Notes: generated by a model from the sequence alone, not told the origin. DNA of 37,750 bases from Pseudomonas sp. N40(2020) (GCF_014472415.1 NZ_JACSZV010000054.1:1-37750); one strand, 5' to 3'. Counted from the stretch's first letter, positions 15,231 to 24,063 are shown. Program-made: numbers and translations.

Positions 15231-15905
15231 ATGAATGCCTTCGAAGTGCTGCGCGACTCTCTGTATTTTTTCAAACGCCATTTGGTCAGCATCGTGCAGT
15301 TGTGCCTGCCGCTGGTGATCGTCGAAGCGCTGTTGCAACAAGTGGTGGATCACGCCAGCGACCCGGACAGTTTTTCGGCGTCCAGCATCATTGTCGGCCT
15401 GCTGATCTATCCGCTGTACACCGCCGCACTGATTCTGTTTCTCGACGCCCGCACCCGTGGCGAAGCCCCGCGCAATCTTGACCTGCTGGCGATGGCCGCA
15501 CGGTTGTGGCCGCGTTTCGCCCTGCTCACGGCGCTCAACACGTTGCTGATCCTGCTGGGACTGTCGTTGTATTTTCTGCCGGGCCTGATGCTGATGGTGA
15601 TGCTGGCGTTCGGCGAATATCTGCTGGTGCTGCGCGGCCTCAATCCGCTGCATGCCATGAAGGAAAGCCTGCGTCTGACACGCGGGCATTTCTGGCGGAT
15701 TCTGCTGTGCATTCTTTGCGTGATGACGCCGTTGTGGTTGCTCAAAGGTGCAACGCTGGCGGTCTATCCAGAACCGCAGAACACGGCCATCACCGTGTTG
15801 ATCGACAGCGCTCACGGCTTCCTGCAACTGTTCACCAGCGTTGTGCTGTTCCGTCTGTTCATGCTGATCAGCGAATTGCCTGACAAAAGAGACAGAGCGG
15901 TCTGA
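15231..15905 (+). CDS. YciC-family inner-membrane protein
   Basis: A 224-residue hydrophobic protein with about five to six transmembrane helices, for instance SIVQLCLPLVIVEALL, IIVGLLIYPLYTAALILFL, FALLTALNTLLILLGLSLYF and ILLCILCVMTPLWLL. The order and length match the YciC/UPF0259 membrane family, whose function is not known. Cytoplasmic loops carry basic residues such as DARTRGEAPRN and KESLRLTRGHFWR. It is divergent from the DUF2076 gene and is followed at 75 bp by an EEP-family gene. Confidence 0.85.
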   Translation: MNAFEVLRDSLYFFKRHLVSIVQLCLPLVIVEALLQQVVDHASDPDSFSASSIIVGLLIYPLYTAALILFLDARTRGEAPRNLDLLAMAARLWPRFALLTALNTLLILLGLSLYFLPGLMLMVMLAFGEYLLVLRGLNPLHAMKESLRLTRGHFWRILLCILCVMTPLWLLKGATLAVYPEPQNTAITVLIDSAHGFLQLFTSVVLFRLFMLISELPDKRDRAV

Positions 15906-15980
15906 CTGCTCTGGCCTTAGGTTTAAGACTCGCCCTCAGGTATGCTCGGGGCCACTTTCTGTAACGCTAAAAGCCGAGCC

Positions 15981-17060
15981 ATGACCCGTCTACTGCGCTA
16001 CACCCTGTTGCTCGTTGTGCTCGCCATCGCCGTGATTGGCGGGCTGATGTTCAGCTTGACCTGGCGTCCCGAACCCCGTGAAACCCTGCCGGTCAGTTGC
16101 ACCGCAACCGCGCCGACGCTGGTGCCCGGGCAGGCACTGAAAGTCATGACCTGGAACGTGCAGTACCTGGCCGGCAAGCGTTATGTGTTCTGGAATGACC
16201 TGGCCGGGGGCGACGATGAAGCGCCGACGTTGGAAGACATGGCCTTCAGTCTCGATGAAGTGGCGCGGGTAATTCGCGATGAACAGCCCGACGTGGTGCT
16301 GTTGCAGGAACTGGATGAAGGGGCCAAGGCCAGTGACTATCAAAGTCAGCTCAAATTGCTGCAGGAACGGGTCGCCGATCTGTACCCGTGCAGCGCCAGC
16401 GCGTTTGACTGGAAAGCCGATTTCATTCCTGAACCGCACATCTTCGGCAGCGTTGGCCGGCAACTGGCGACGCTGAGCCGTTATCGCATCGAACACGCCG
16501 AGCGCCTGCAATTACCGGTCGCTTCGAGCAACTTCATCAGCCGCCAGTTCCAGCCCAAAGACGCCCTGCTCGCGACGAAGCTGCCGCTGAGCGATGGCGG
16601 GCAACTGACCGTGTTCAACACGCATCTGGAGCGCGCCAGCCAACCGGATGAGACTTTGCAGGCGCAAGTGACGGCGGTGGCCAAGGTGCTCGATAAGTAC
16701 GAAAGCCAAGGCCTGCCGTGGTTGATCGGCGGCGATTTCAATCTGCTGCCGCTCGGTCAATATCGCCGTTTGCCAGCCGAGCAGCGCACGGCCTACTCCG
16801 CCGACAGCGAATTGCATCTGTTGTGGGACAAGTACCCGATGATCCCGACCAACAACGAGGCCAGCGGCATCGACCGCGCGCAGTGGCTGACCCACTACCC
16901 CAACGACCCCGGCCTCAATGGTCCGGATCGCACGGTCGACTATCTGTTTTACAGCCCGAAGATCAAACGGGTCGAAGCGGTGGTGCGCCAGGACGATACG
17001 CTTCGGATTTCCGATCACTTGCCGGTCATTGCGCGGTTCCTGCTGCCGGTTGCGCCGTAG
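15981..17060 (+). CDS. Endonuclease/exonuclease/phosphatase (EEP) family protein, membrane-anchored
   Basis: A 359-residue protein. An N-terminal hydrophobic segment (about 5-27) anchors or exports it, putting the catalytic domain in the periplasm. EEP motifs: MTWNVQYL (N59), LLQELDEG (E110), FNTHLE (N213, H215), GGDFNLLP (D252, N254) and SDHLPV (D345, H346), a complete metal-dependent phosphodiesterase active site. EEP members hydrolyse phosphodiesters in nucleic acids, lipids or phosphoinositides; an exported one more likely acts on a lipid or external nucleic acid. The start at 15981 precedes the hydrophobic segment. Confidence 0.9.
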   Translation: MTRLLRYTLLLVVLAIAVIGGLMFSLTWRPEPRETLPVSCTATAPTLVPGQALKVMTWNVQYLAGKRYVFWNDLAGGDDEAPTLEDMAFSLDEVARVIRDEQPDVVLLQELDEGAKASDYQSQLKLLQERVADLYPCSASAFDWKADFIPEPHIFGSVGRQLATLSRYRIEHAERLQLPVASSNFISRQFQPKDALLATKLPLSDGGQLTVFNTHLERASQPDETLQAQVTAVAKVLDKYESQGLPWLIGGDFNLLPLGQYRRLPAEQRTAYSADSELHLLWDKYPMIPTNNEASGIDRAQWLTHYPNDPGLNGPDRTVDYLFYSPKIKRVEAVVRQDDTLRISDHLPVIARFLLPVAP

Positions 17061-17118
17061 CAACAACTCTACGCCACGAACGATGCTCGGGCATTCGAAT
17101 CAAACGCACGGAAGACCC

Positions 17119-18039
17119 ATGAAAATCTTACTTGTATGCAAGGACATCGGCGGCTACGCACGCAAACTGGCTGAGCATTTGATGATCGATAACGACGTGT
17201 GCTTCATCGATACCTCGTCGATGTCGGACAGGTTTGATCGAGCCCCGAAGATCATTCGACGTCCGCTGAAACGCTGGGCCCAATGGCGGCATGTGAAAAA
17301 GACCCTTCGGGCGGCAGGGCGGTTTGATGCTGCCCTTATCATTAATCCGGCGCAAATCGACCCACAGCAATTGGCGGCTGGACTCAAGGCTTCCGATCGC
17401 AAGATCGCCTACCTTTACGACAGTTTCAGTCGCTGGCCGATGACCCGGGAAGAACTGGCAGATTATGACGAGGTGTTTTCATTCGACCCGCAGAATTCCG
17501 AGAGTTACGGGCTGAAAAAGCTCTACAACTTTATCTATGAAGACTACGTGGCAGACGGTGAACCGTGCGAATACTCGGCTTTCGTAGTGATGGCCGGCAA
17601 GGACCGCGTGCCGGCGCTCGAAGGCCTGGCGCGGGAATTTGATCGGCTCGGCGTTACCGATTACAAGTTTCTGGTTCAGAGCAAACCGATCCCGGGCGCC
17701 CATCCCGGCATCACTTTCTTCGAGCGGAGGATGTCGCTGGAATCCGTGGGGGAACTGGTCAAACGCTCGAGGATCATTCTGGACATTTCCAAACCCGGCC
17801 AGGCCGGTTTGAGCTTCCGTTTTTTCGAAGCCATGGCCTCGCGAAAAAAAGTCATCACGACCAACAAAAACGTTGTTGCCTATGACTTCTACAATCCGGC
17901 GAACATTTTGGTCATTGATGAGGCTTGCCCGGTCATTCCGGAGCGTTTCATCACCGATCCGTATGTGGACGTCCCTGTGCAGATCTATGAAAAGTACACG
18001 CTGCCGGGTTGGGTCAAAACAGTCTTCTCGCTTCAGTAA
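17119..18039 (+). CDS. Glycosyltransferase-like protein (GT4/CgeB-type C-terminus)
   Basis: A 306-residue protein. The N-terminal Rossmann-like half starts MKILLVCKDIGGYARKLAEHL. The C-terminal half ends in a nucleotide-sugar site pattern, LSFRFFEAMASRKKVITTNKNV (about 235-257), where the FEAMA glutamate is the classic GT-B donor-binding residue. Annotated relatives appear in lipopolysaccharide or surface-polysaccharide synthesis. No other polysaccharide gene is adjacent, so its acceptor is unknown. The ATG at 17119 lies 58 bp after the EEP gene; the open frame further upstream overlaps that gene in another frame and is not coding. A strong hairpin follows. Confidence 0.82.
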   Translation: MKILLVCKDIGGYARKLAEHLMIDNDVCFIDTSSMSDRFDRAPKIIRRPLKRWAQWRHVKKTLRAAGRFDAALIINPAQIDPQQLAAGLKASDRKIAYLYDSFSRWPMTREELADYDEVFSFDPQNSESYGLKKLYNFIYEDYVADGEPCEYSAFVVMAGKDRVPALEGLAREFDRLGVTDYKFLVQSKPIPGAHPGITFFERRMSLESVGELVKRSRIILDISKPGQAGLSFRFFEAMASRKKVITTNKNVVAYDFYNPANILVIDEACPVIPERFITDPYVDVPVQIYEKYTLPGWVKTVFSLQ

Positions 18040-18063
18040 ATTGCACCGCTGGCAGCCCGTAAC

Positions 18064-18103
18064 GCATAACTTGTGGGAGCAAGCCTGCTTCCACAAGTTA
18101 TGC
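18064..18103. terminator. Hairpin terminator between converging genes
   Basis: GCATAACTTGTGG (18064-18076) and CCACAAGTTATGC (18091-18103) are perfect 13-bp arms with a 14-nt loop that itself holds a REP-like GAGCAAGCCTGCTT. It lies 25 bp after the glycosyltransferase stop. There is no long T-run, so it may be REP-derived rather than a classic intrinsic terminator. Confidence 0.65.
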
Positions 18104-18200
18104 GCATGTTGCGGTTCAGTGCCAGGCAGCTATCCGGCGGGGGGGCGTATGTTGCTGACCGCCAAGGCCGGCGACTGAAAAACCCACGCCATGGCGGCAG

Positions 18201-18656
18201 TCAACTGCGACGCTTGACGACACGCCGGTGGCAATCCGCCGGACCCAACACCTTGCCTGCTTTGGAACGCACCGCAATGGTCTCGACGGGCTCCGACTGT
18301 TCGTTGTCCAGCAACACCGAGTAACTCTCACCCTTGCTGAACAGGAAGCGCTCGCCCCACTGGCGCATGCTGATCACGATGGGAAACACCGAGCGCCCCA
18401 TCTCGGTCAGCACGTATTCCTTGTACGCGGTGCCATCTGACGCCGGCTGCACCTCGAACACGCCCAGTTCGACCAGTTTCTTGAGTTTCACCGTGAGGAT
18501 GTTTTTCGCCAGGCCGAGACGTTTCTGGAATTCGCTGAAGCGACGCACATCATCGAAGGCGTCCCGGATGATCATCAACACCCAACGATCGCCGATAGCC
18601 TCGAGCGTGCGGGCCACGGGGCATTCGCTTTGTGCCAGTAGCAGCTGTCTGGCCAT
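18201..18656 (-). CDS. HxlR-family transcriptional regulator
   Basis: A 151-residue winged-helix protein. The family signature ECPVARTLEAIGDRWVLMIIRDA starts at residue 11, with C12 at the position that serves as a redox or aldehyde sensor in some HxlR proteins. The recognition region is RFSEFQKRLGLAKNILTVKLKKL, and the wing is YVLTEMGRSVFPIVISMRQWG. A GGAG Shine-Dalgarno precedes the ATG at 18656. It is divergent from an MFS exporter, with a perfect 8-bp-arm palindrome in the gap that is its likely operator. Confidence 0.93.
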   Translation of the reverse strand: MARQLLLAQSECPVARTLEAIGDRWVLMIIRDAFDDVRRFSEFQKRLGLAKNILTVKLKKLVELGVFEVQPASDGTAYKEYVLTEMGRSVFPIVISMRQWGERFLFSKGESYSVLLDNEQSEPVETIAVRSKAGKVLGPADCHRRVVKRRS

Positions 18657-18682
18657 GAGTCTCCAATTTTGAGGAAAGAGCG

Positions 18683-18701
18683 CGTTAGAAAGGTTCTAAC
18701 G
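18683..18701. promoter_or_regulatory. Palindrome, candidate HxlR operator
   Basis: CGTTAGAA-AGG-TTCTAACG, perfect 8-bp arms with a 3-nt spacer, lying 27 bp upstream of the HxlR start and about 100 bp upstream of the MFS start, in an AT-rich gap of about 145 bp. Placement suits autorepression plus control of the exporter. Confidence 0.55.
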
Positions 18702-18801
18702 TCAGAAGAAAATATTTTGTAAAACTAGTTGTAGATTAAAACCAGTTTTGATAAAAATCAACGCATCGGTTTTCTTTAGAAACCAGATTCCCAAGGATGG
18801 A

Positions 18802-20067
18802 ATGATGACGTTGAACCCTCAAAAGCCTTCGAAAATGGACATCGAAGCCGAAAAATCAGCCGGCGGCGGCACCGCTCAGGCGCCTCTGGGACGTGCAACC
18901 ACCAGCGGTTTAAGTCGTTACCAGACATTTCTCTTCGCTATCACCTGCGCCATGGCTGTGGCTAACGTCTACTTCGCACAACCACTGCTGGAGTCGATGG
19001 CCGCCAGCCTGTCAGTGTCGCCCGGCACCATCGGCGTGGTGGTCACCGCGACTCAGGCCGGCTATGCGGTGGGCCTGTTGTTCATCGTCCCACTGGGGGA
19101 CCTGCTCAATCGCAAGCGACTGATCCTGACGCAGATGCTGCTGTCGGCCGTGGCGTTGTGTGCGGTTGGGCTGGCGCAGGATTGGGGCATGTTGCTCGGT
19201 GCGATGGTGCTTGTCGGCCTGATGGCGGTGGTCGTACAGGTGGTGGTCGCCTACACGGCGACACTGGCAAGCCCCGAGCAGCGCGGCGAAGCCATCGGCA
19301 CCGTGACCAGTGGCGTCGTCCTGGGCATTCTGCTTGCGCGCTTCGTATCGGGCGCGGTGGCCGATCTGGCCGGATGGCGCGGCGTCTATTTCGTCTCGGC
19401 AGCGTTGATGATCGGCATGGCGCTGGTGCTGCACCGCACAATGCCAGCATCGACCACGCCGCCCGCCAAAGGCAGTTACTTGCAGTTGCTGCGCTCGGTC
19501 TTCCAGTTGTATCTCACCGAACGGACGCTGCGCGTGCGGGGCACCTTCGCCCTGCTGATATTCGCCTCATTCAGCGTACTGTGGACCGCAATGGTATTGC
19601 CGTTAAGCGCACCGCCACTGTCGCTGTCACACACCCAGATTGGCCTGTTCGGCCTGGCCGGGGTAGCGGGTGCGCTGGCCGCTGCGAGGGCCGGGCGACT
19701 GGCCGACCAGGGTTTCGGCAATCGCACGACAGGCATTGCGCTGGCGCTATTGACCGTGTCCTGGCTGCCCACCGCGTTTGTTGAAAGCTCATTGCTGGCC
19801 ATGGTGGTAGGCGTGGTACTGCTGGACTTTGCCGTGCAAGCGGTGCATGTGACCAACCAAAGCCTGATCTTCGCCGCACGGCCCGACGCGCAAAGCCGGC
19901 TGGTGGGTGCCTACATGTGCTTCTACTCGGTAGGCAGTGGTGTCGGCGCTATTGCTGCAACTTACACTTACGCTCACTTTGGCTGGGTTGCCGTTTGCCT
20001 GTTGGGCGCCGCCTTCAGTGGGATAGCACTGTTGTACTGGTTATACCTGGAGTTGACGTCCCGCTAA
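18802..20067 (+). CDS. MFS exporter (DHA1-like)
   Basis: A 421-residue protein. After a polar N-terminal tail of about 45 residues come 12 predicted helices, beginning YQTFLFAITCAMAVANVYFA. The loop 2-3 signature is degenerate but present as PLGDLLNRKRLIL. The C-terminal half repeats the fold (GLFGLAGVAGALAAARAGRLADQGF). This resembles the YnfM/DHA1 drug-proton antiporter group common beside HxlR or LysR regulators. The start is ATG at 18802 or 18805 behind AAGGATGG; the TTG at 18748 has no ribosome site. It precedes the ferredoxin-led cluster by 95 bp but probably forms a separate unit with HxlR. Confidence 0.88.
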   Translation: MMTLNPQKPSKMDIEAEKSAGGGTAQAPLGRATTSGLSRYQTFLFAITCAMAVANVYFAQPLLESMAASLSVSPGTIGVVVTATQAGYAVGLLFIVPLGDLLNRKRLILTQMLLSAVALCAVGLAQDWGMLLGAMVLVGLMAVVVQVVVAYTATLASPEQRGEAIGTVTSGVVLGILLARFVSGAVADLAGWRGVYFVSAALMIGMALVLHRTMPASTTPPAKGSYLQLLRSVFQLYLTERTLRVRGTFALLIFASFSVLWTAMVLPLSAPPLSLSHTQIGLFGLAGVAGALAAARAGRLADQGFGNRTTGIALALLTVSWLPTAFVESSLLAMVVGVVLLDFAVQAVHVTNQSLIFAARPDAQSRLVGAYMCFYSVGSGVGAIAATYTYAHFGWVAVCLLGAAFSGIALLYWLYLELTSR

Positions 20068-20119
20068 CTTCCTGATTGCCCAAACTTCTTTCCAGCGCCG
20101 TATGGCTTTGGCGTGAAAC

Positions 20120-20136
20120 TGTGTGCCTGCCACACA
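20120..20136 (+). terminator. Short hairpin before the biosynthetic cluster
   Basis: TGTGTG (20120-20125), CCTGC loop, CACACA (20131-20136), then AATTTT. It could end the MFS transcript or sit in the leader of the ferredoxin gene, whose ATG is 26 bp on. I see no convincing sigma-70 promoter in this 95-bp gap. Confidence 0.4.
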
Positions 20137-20162
20137 AATTTTAATAATGACATGAGGCATGT

Positions 20163-20459
20163 ATGGCACTGCACACACTGACAGTTACTTCGCATCAACT
20201 CGAGTTTGTATTACCGACCAATTCCCCGTTCACCGATATCGAGTATGAAGCCGGGGGCAAGAACGTTATCCCGCTGGGTTGTCGTGTAGGCGCGTGCGGC
20301 GCCTGCCTGATCAAAGTTACATCGGGTCTCGAGGCTTTGAATCCTCGTGATGACGATGAAGAAGCTTTTATCGAGGTATTGGGTTACAGCGGCGAAGAGT
20401 ACCGGCTGGCCTGTCAATGCCTGTTAAGAGGTGAAGTGGCCATTGATGTTATTGGCTAA
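20163..20459 (+). CDS. Plant-type [2Fe-2S] ferredoxin
   Basis: A 98-residue soluble electron carrier. The cluster ligands are C40, C45 and C48 in CRVGACGAC and C84 in RLACQC, the C-x4-C-x2-C-n-C spacing of plant-type ferredoxins. The protein is short and has no reductase domain, so electrons must come from a separate reductase that is not in this window. It is the first gene of the eight-gene cluster and lies 63 bp before a putative diiron enzyme that would need electrons to activate O2, so a dedicated partnership is likely (inference). A GAGG Shine-Dalgarno precedes the ATG. Confidence 0.93.
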   Translation: MALHTLTVTSHQLEFVLPTNSPFTDIEYEAGGKNVIPLGCRVGACGACLIKVTSGLEALNPRDDDEEAFIEVLGYSGEEYRLACQCLLRGEVAIDVIG

Positions 20460-20522
20460 GTTGCAAATGAAGTGTGGTTGTAATTAAAGCAATTCAAACA
20501 AACCAAAAAAAAGGACTTGCTC

Positions 20523-21275
20523 ATGCTTAACCGTGTAAAGAATGTTGGCTATGGTGATACCACCCCGTTCCTCAACGCCGCCGGCTCGGTAAATCTGCGC
20601 GCAGAGATAGACAAGATCATCGACGTGCAAGTTGAGCAATGGTATGCAACCGTACCTCAGGCTGCTCACCTGGAAGGCAAGGACGTTAACAGTGAGTACT
20701 ACAAGCGCCATCTGATCGAAACCGCATGGCGTATCCGTCTGCTGCGGGTTGCCGAATCCAAGGCGCTGGTCGAAGTGGCCAAGGTCAGTCCGGCGGCAGC
20801 GCAGATCTGGGCGCACTACGAGCAGGAAGAAATGCTCCATGACGAGCTGTTCATCGATGACCTGAAGCGCGTCGGCGTCAGCCGTGAGGAATTCCTCGCC
20901 ACCGAACCGTACCTGTCGACCAAACTGCTGGCCGGTTTCTTCTCGTACCTGCTGGACCATGAAGGCCCGCTTGGCGTAATCGCCTATTCCTACCTGGTCG
21001 AGTACGTCAACGTGAAGCTCGAGCCGCGCAAGCTCGAAGCACTCAAGACTTCGGTTGGCGAGACCAAGATTGTGGGTCAGGTTTCCCACTCGCACACCGA
21101 CATCAATGATGACCACCCGGGTGAAGTCTGGGCGGCACTGCGTTTCCTGATCAAGGGCGAGCAAGACATCGCGGCATTGAAACGCTACCTCGAGGAGCAT
21201 CAGAAGATCCTCGCGATGTATTTCAGCGAGCTGTACATCAACACCCTGGCCAAGCCGCAAGACAAGGCAGCTTAA
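20523..21275 (+). CDS. Haem-oxygenase-like putative diiron/iron oxidase
   Basis: A 250-residue all-helical protein of the iron-containing redox enzyme (HDO/TenA-like) superfamily, whose members (UndA, BesC, SznF central domain) oxidise or fragment amino and fatty acids. Candidate metal ligands are E66, E103 and H106 (E-x2-H in EEMLHDE), E160 (SYLVEYVN) and a histidine cluster at 189-198 (HSHTDINDDH). The last motif fits H191-x3-N195-x2-H198, with Asn where the usual H-x3-D-x2-H has Asp; a shifted reading uses H189 and D193. AAGGA stands 7 nt before the ATG at 20523. With the preceding ferredoxin it probably performs an O2-dependent step on an amino-acid-like substrate; substrate unknown. Confidence 0.8.
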   Translation: MLNRVKNVGYGDTTPFLNAAGSVNLRAEIDKIIDVQVEQWYATVPQAAHLEGKDVNSEYYKRHLIETAWRIRLLRVAESKALVEVAKVSPAAAQIWAHYEQEEMLHDELFIDDLKRVGVSREEFLATEPYLSTKLLAGFFSYLLDHEGPLGVIAYSYLVEYVNVKLEPRKLEALKTSVGETKIVGQVSHSHTDINDDHPGEVWAALRFLIKGEQDIAALKRYLEEHQKILAMYFSELYINTLAKPQDKAA

Positions 21276-21290
21276 GCCATGGAGCAGGCA

Positions 21291-22631
21291 ATGAATTCAA
21301 ATCGACCCGGTGTTCTGATCCTGAGCCACTGCGGCTTTTCTTTCCTGGAAGACCTCAAGCAGGAGATTCATCGACGGCAGCTTCGGTGTTTCGTGCTCTC
21401 TTCATTGCCGCTTCCGGAACATGTACCGGCCCGCCTGGAGCAGATTCATGCCTGGGCGGACCGGCTCTACACCGCTGATTCCCACCAGTTGAAGCTGGAG
21501 GATGTGCAGATTGCCCTTGAGACGCTGCGCAAGTCCGGCGAACAGGTCACCTGCTGCATCAGTGTGTGGGAAGGCTATCGCCACCTGATGGCGTCGGCCA
21601 ACGCCTCACTTGGCACTTATGACATCGACGCAGGCCAGGCACTGGCGCTGCGCAACAAGCTCAATGTACGCAACCGACTGGCCGAAGCGGGCTTGTCGCA
21701 CGCGAACGCCTACGCACTGACCGAGCCCGTACTGGAAAGACTCAAGGCGCAAGATCAGCGTTATTTCATCAAACCGATTCATGGGATTGCCTCCTACGCA
21801 GCCTTTCCCATGCGCAAAGACACTACGTGGAATGCCCTTGAGAGCCTGCGTCTGGCCTCCGCCGAAGACACAGTCTATGCCTCGGCGTTCAACGACGGAC
21901 TGACGTTCATGGCGGAGGACTACATCGCCGGCAATGAATTCAGTTTCGAAACCCTGCTGGTCGATGGTCAGGCGCATGTGGTGGCCATCCATGAGAAATA
22001 CGAAGTGACCGAGACCGCCGCCACGGTGCTTGAAGACAGTTGCACCACGCCACCGGTCAGCCTCGACCAGACGCAAATCGCTGCGGGCCTGCAATGGCTG
22101 AAAAATGTACTGGGATGCATGGAACTCAAGTGGGGGTGCTACCACGTGGAGGCGCGCTTCACCGGGCAGCACTGGGACCTGATCGAAATCAACCCGCGCG
22201 TCGGCGGCAGCCTGATCTCGCACAGCGTCGAGGCGGTTACCAACGGTCACAGCATGCTTTCACTGTGGATCGATCTGCTGCTCGCCAGTCAGGACGAAGC
22301 CCGGCCACGCGAGGATCTTGTCCAGCGTCTGACAGAGCTTGAATGGCATGCGGATGGCATCAGCGAACAGTCCGTGGCCACATTTTTTCGGGTGTATTTC
22401 GCCAAACCGGGAACGCTGAGCTCAGTGACGCTCAACGAGTTGCCGCTCGACCCGGTCGTGCAGCACATCCTGTTGAAAGCAGGCGATGTGATTCCCGCAC
22501 ACGCCCGTGAAGTGTTCCTCGGGCAATTGTTGTGGACGTTCGACCGTGCCAACCGGACAGCCGAACTAGAGCGCCTGGTCAGCATCAGCGCCACGGCGCT
22601 GGATATCCGCTATCAGGTCGACAGCCAATAA
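21291..22631 (+). CDS. ATP-grasp ligase 1 (amino-acid/dipeptide ligase type)
   Basis: A 446-residue ATP-grasp enzyme, expected to activate a carboxylate as acyl phosphate and join it to an amine. Features: a preATP-grasp Rossmann part (1-120), KLNVRNRLAEAGL near 123 entering the fold, ATP lysine K161 (YFIKPIHGIAS), hinge glutamate E209 (AEDYIAGNEFSFE), and magnesium ligands E287, E299 and N301 in HVEARF and LIEINPRVGGS. All catalytic residues are intact. It resembles BacD/carnosine-synthase-like ligases. I start at 21291 because GGAG sits 6 nt upstream; an ATG at 21279 is the alternative. It follows the HDO gene almost without a gap. Confidence 0.88.
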   Translation: MNSNRPGVLILSHCGFSFLEDLKQEIHRRQLRCFVLSSLPLPEHVPARLEQIHAWADRLYTADSHQLKLEDVQIALETLRKSGEQVTCCISVWEGYRHLMASANASLGTYDIDAGQALALRNKLNVRNRLAEAGLSHANAYALTEPVLERLKAQDQRYFIKPIHGIASYAAFPMRKDTTWNALESLRLASAEDTVYASAFNDGLTFMAEDYIAGNEFSFETLLVDGQAHVVAIHEKYEVTETAATVLEDSCTTPPVSLDQTQIAAGLQWLKNVLGCMELKWGCYHVEARFTGQHWDLIEINPRVGGSLISHSVEAVTNGHSMLSLWIDLLLASQDEARPREDLVQRLTELEWHADGISEQSVATFFRVYFAKPGTLSSVTLNELPLDPVVQHILLKAGDVIPAHAREVFLGQLLWTFDRANRTAELERLVSISATALDIRYQVDSQ

Positions 22632-22700
22632 AAAAAACCGGGCATTCGCCTGAGTACAACTGCTGCCGATGACCAACCCCACGGATGAGGATCAAGAAAC

Positions 22701-24032
22701 ATGCCGTTGCGAGCGCCTGTATTACTAATTGTGGATTACAACCTGAGCCGGATCAGCGATGTGCTGCACCTGCGTGACTATGCGCGCCAGCAATGGGGCG
22801 CACAGACCTGGCTGGTCAGGGCCAACCCTCAGGACCATGACCAGAACATCAGCGATCGCGTGATCGATGCCGATCCTCTGCACCCCGACTTCGTCAGCCA
22901 AGTGCTCGATCAGTTGGGCGATGACGCGGCCCAGGTCAGCGCAGGCATGGTCTTTTCCGACAATGCGGTGGCCAGTGGTGCAGCGCTGCTGGAGCGCCTC
23001 GGGCTGCCGGTTGACGATGCAGCACTGGCACTTGGGGCCTTTGACAAGCTGGCGTACCGCATCGCCGAAGACCGCATCCGTGCGCAACTGAACCCGTTGG
23101 GGGTCATGTTGCCGGACTTTGTGCGGATCGACGGCTTGAACGATGTGCGCAACTTTGCCGTGCGCCAGGAAGGCAGTTTCGTGATCAAGCCTGCTTGCGA
23201 GGGCAACAATCGCGGCGTGGTAGTGGTATCACCGGGAGGCGACTGTGAGCAGGCGTTTGCCGAAGTGGCGCCTTATCTGGATGGCGGCGTGCTGGCCGAA
23301 GCGTTCATCACGTTCACCCGCGAGTACTCCTATGACGGTCTGGGGAAACTGTGGTTTATCACCGAGAAAGTCAGCGCCAGTGGGCGCTACCCGGTTGAGG
23401 TGGCGCAGATTCTGCCGGCGCGCCTCAGTGAGCAAGAACGACTGGCCATTCGCAATGCTGGCGAGCAGGTCAATCGGTTGGTCGGCCAGCGTATCGGGCC
23501 GTTCCACAACGAGATCAAACTCAGCGACAGCGGCTACCAGACGGGGGTGATCGAGCCGAACCGGCGTCCCGGCGGCATGAAGATCTGGACGCTGGCACAC
23601 GCCGTACATGGGCTTGACCTCTACGCGGCATGGGTTGACTCGGTCTTCGCGGGACCCGTGCCGGATGCACTGCCAGCTGCCACCTGCAGCGCCGCGACGG
23701 TGATGTTCGGTGTGCCGCGCGATGTGACGATCAACGTGGCTGAACTGGGCGACATAGAAGCGCTGGTCCACGACACGCTGGCACTGGCGGCACAGAAACT
23801 GGGGCTGACCAAGGAAGATATTGCCCTCCTCGAAAGCGCATGGATCGCAGGTGAGGCAAGGCTGATCCATGCAATCCCACGCGACAACAGCGACTTCGTC
23901 GCCCAGGCCTGCATCGCACTGCATGACCCGTCAGTCGATATCCGCGATCTGGTGCGCGTGCTGCGCGAGCAGTGGTTGCTAGTGCTGGAGCGCAACCTGT
24001 CGTCCGAGTTTCTGCTCAAGGTTGCGTCCTGA
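22701..24032 (+). CDS. ATP-grasp ligase 2
   Basis: A 443-residue ATP-grasp protein, clearly different in sequence from its neighbours. Order: a Rossmann-like preATP domain (1-115), DKLAYRIAEDRI leading into the fold, K163 (FVIKPACEGNNRGVVV) in the ATP loop, hinge E200 (VLAEAFITFTREYS), E271 (FHNEIKLSDSG), and E285/N287 in VIEPNRRPGGMKI, with Pro between Glu and Asn where Ile is usual. The long C-terminal part (about 310-443) is unassigned. Probable role: a second peptide-bond step. The ATG at 22701 lies 69 bp after ligase 1. Confidence 0.86.
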   Translation: MPLRAPVLLIVDYNLSRISDVLHLRDYARQQWGAQTWLVRANPQDHDQNISDRVIDADPLHPDFVSQVLDQLGDDAAQVSAGMVFSDNAVASGAALLERLGLPVDDAALALGAFDKLAYRIAEDRIRAQLNPLGVMLPDFVRIDGLNDVRNFAVRQEGSFVIKPACEGNNRGVVVVSPGGDCEQAFAEVAPYLDGGVLAEAFITFTREYSYDGLGKLWFITEKVSASGRYPVEVAQILPARLSEQERLAIRNAGEQVNRLVGQRIGPFHNEIKLSDSGYQTGVIEPNRRPGGMKIWTLAHAVHGLDLYAAWVDSVFAGPVPDALPAATCSAATVMFGVPRDVTINVAELGDIEALVHDTLALAAQKLGLTKEDIALLESAWIAGEARLIHAIPRDNSDFVAQACIALHDPSVDIRDLVRVLREQWLLVLERNLSSEFLLKVAS

Positions 24033-24063
24033 TCCCTGTCTTTTTCGCTTCGAGACCGTTTGC

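Noticed and set aside
16918..17118. Longer start for the glycosyltransferase
   Set aside because: The extension overlaps the EEP gene in another frame; MKILLVCKD at 17119 is the natural start.
20137..20155. AT-rich AATTTTAATAATGACAT before the ferredoxin as a possible Fur box
   Set aside because: Too few matches to the 19-bp Fur consensus to claim iron control of the cluster.
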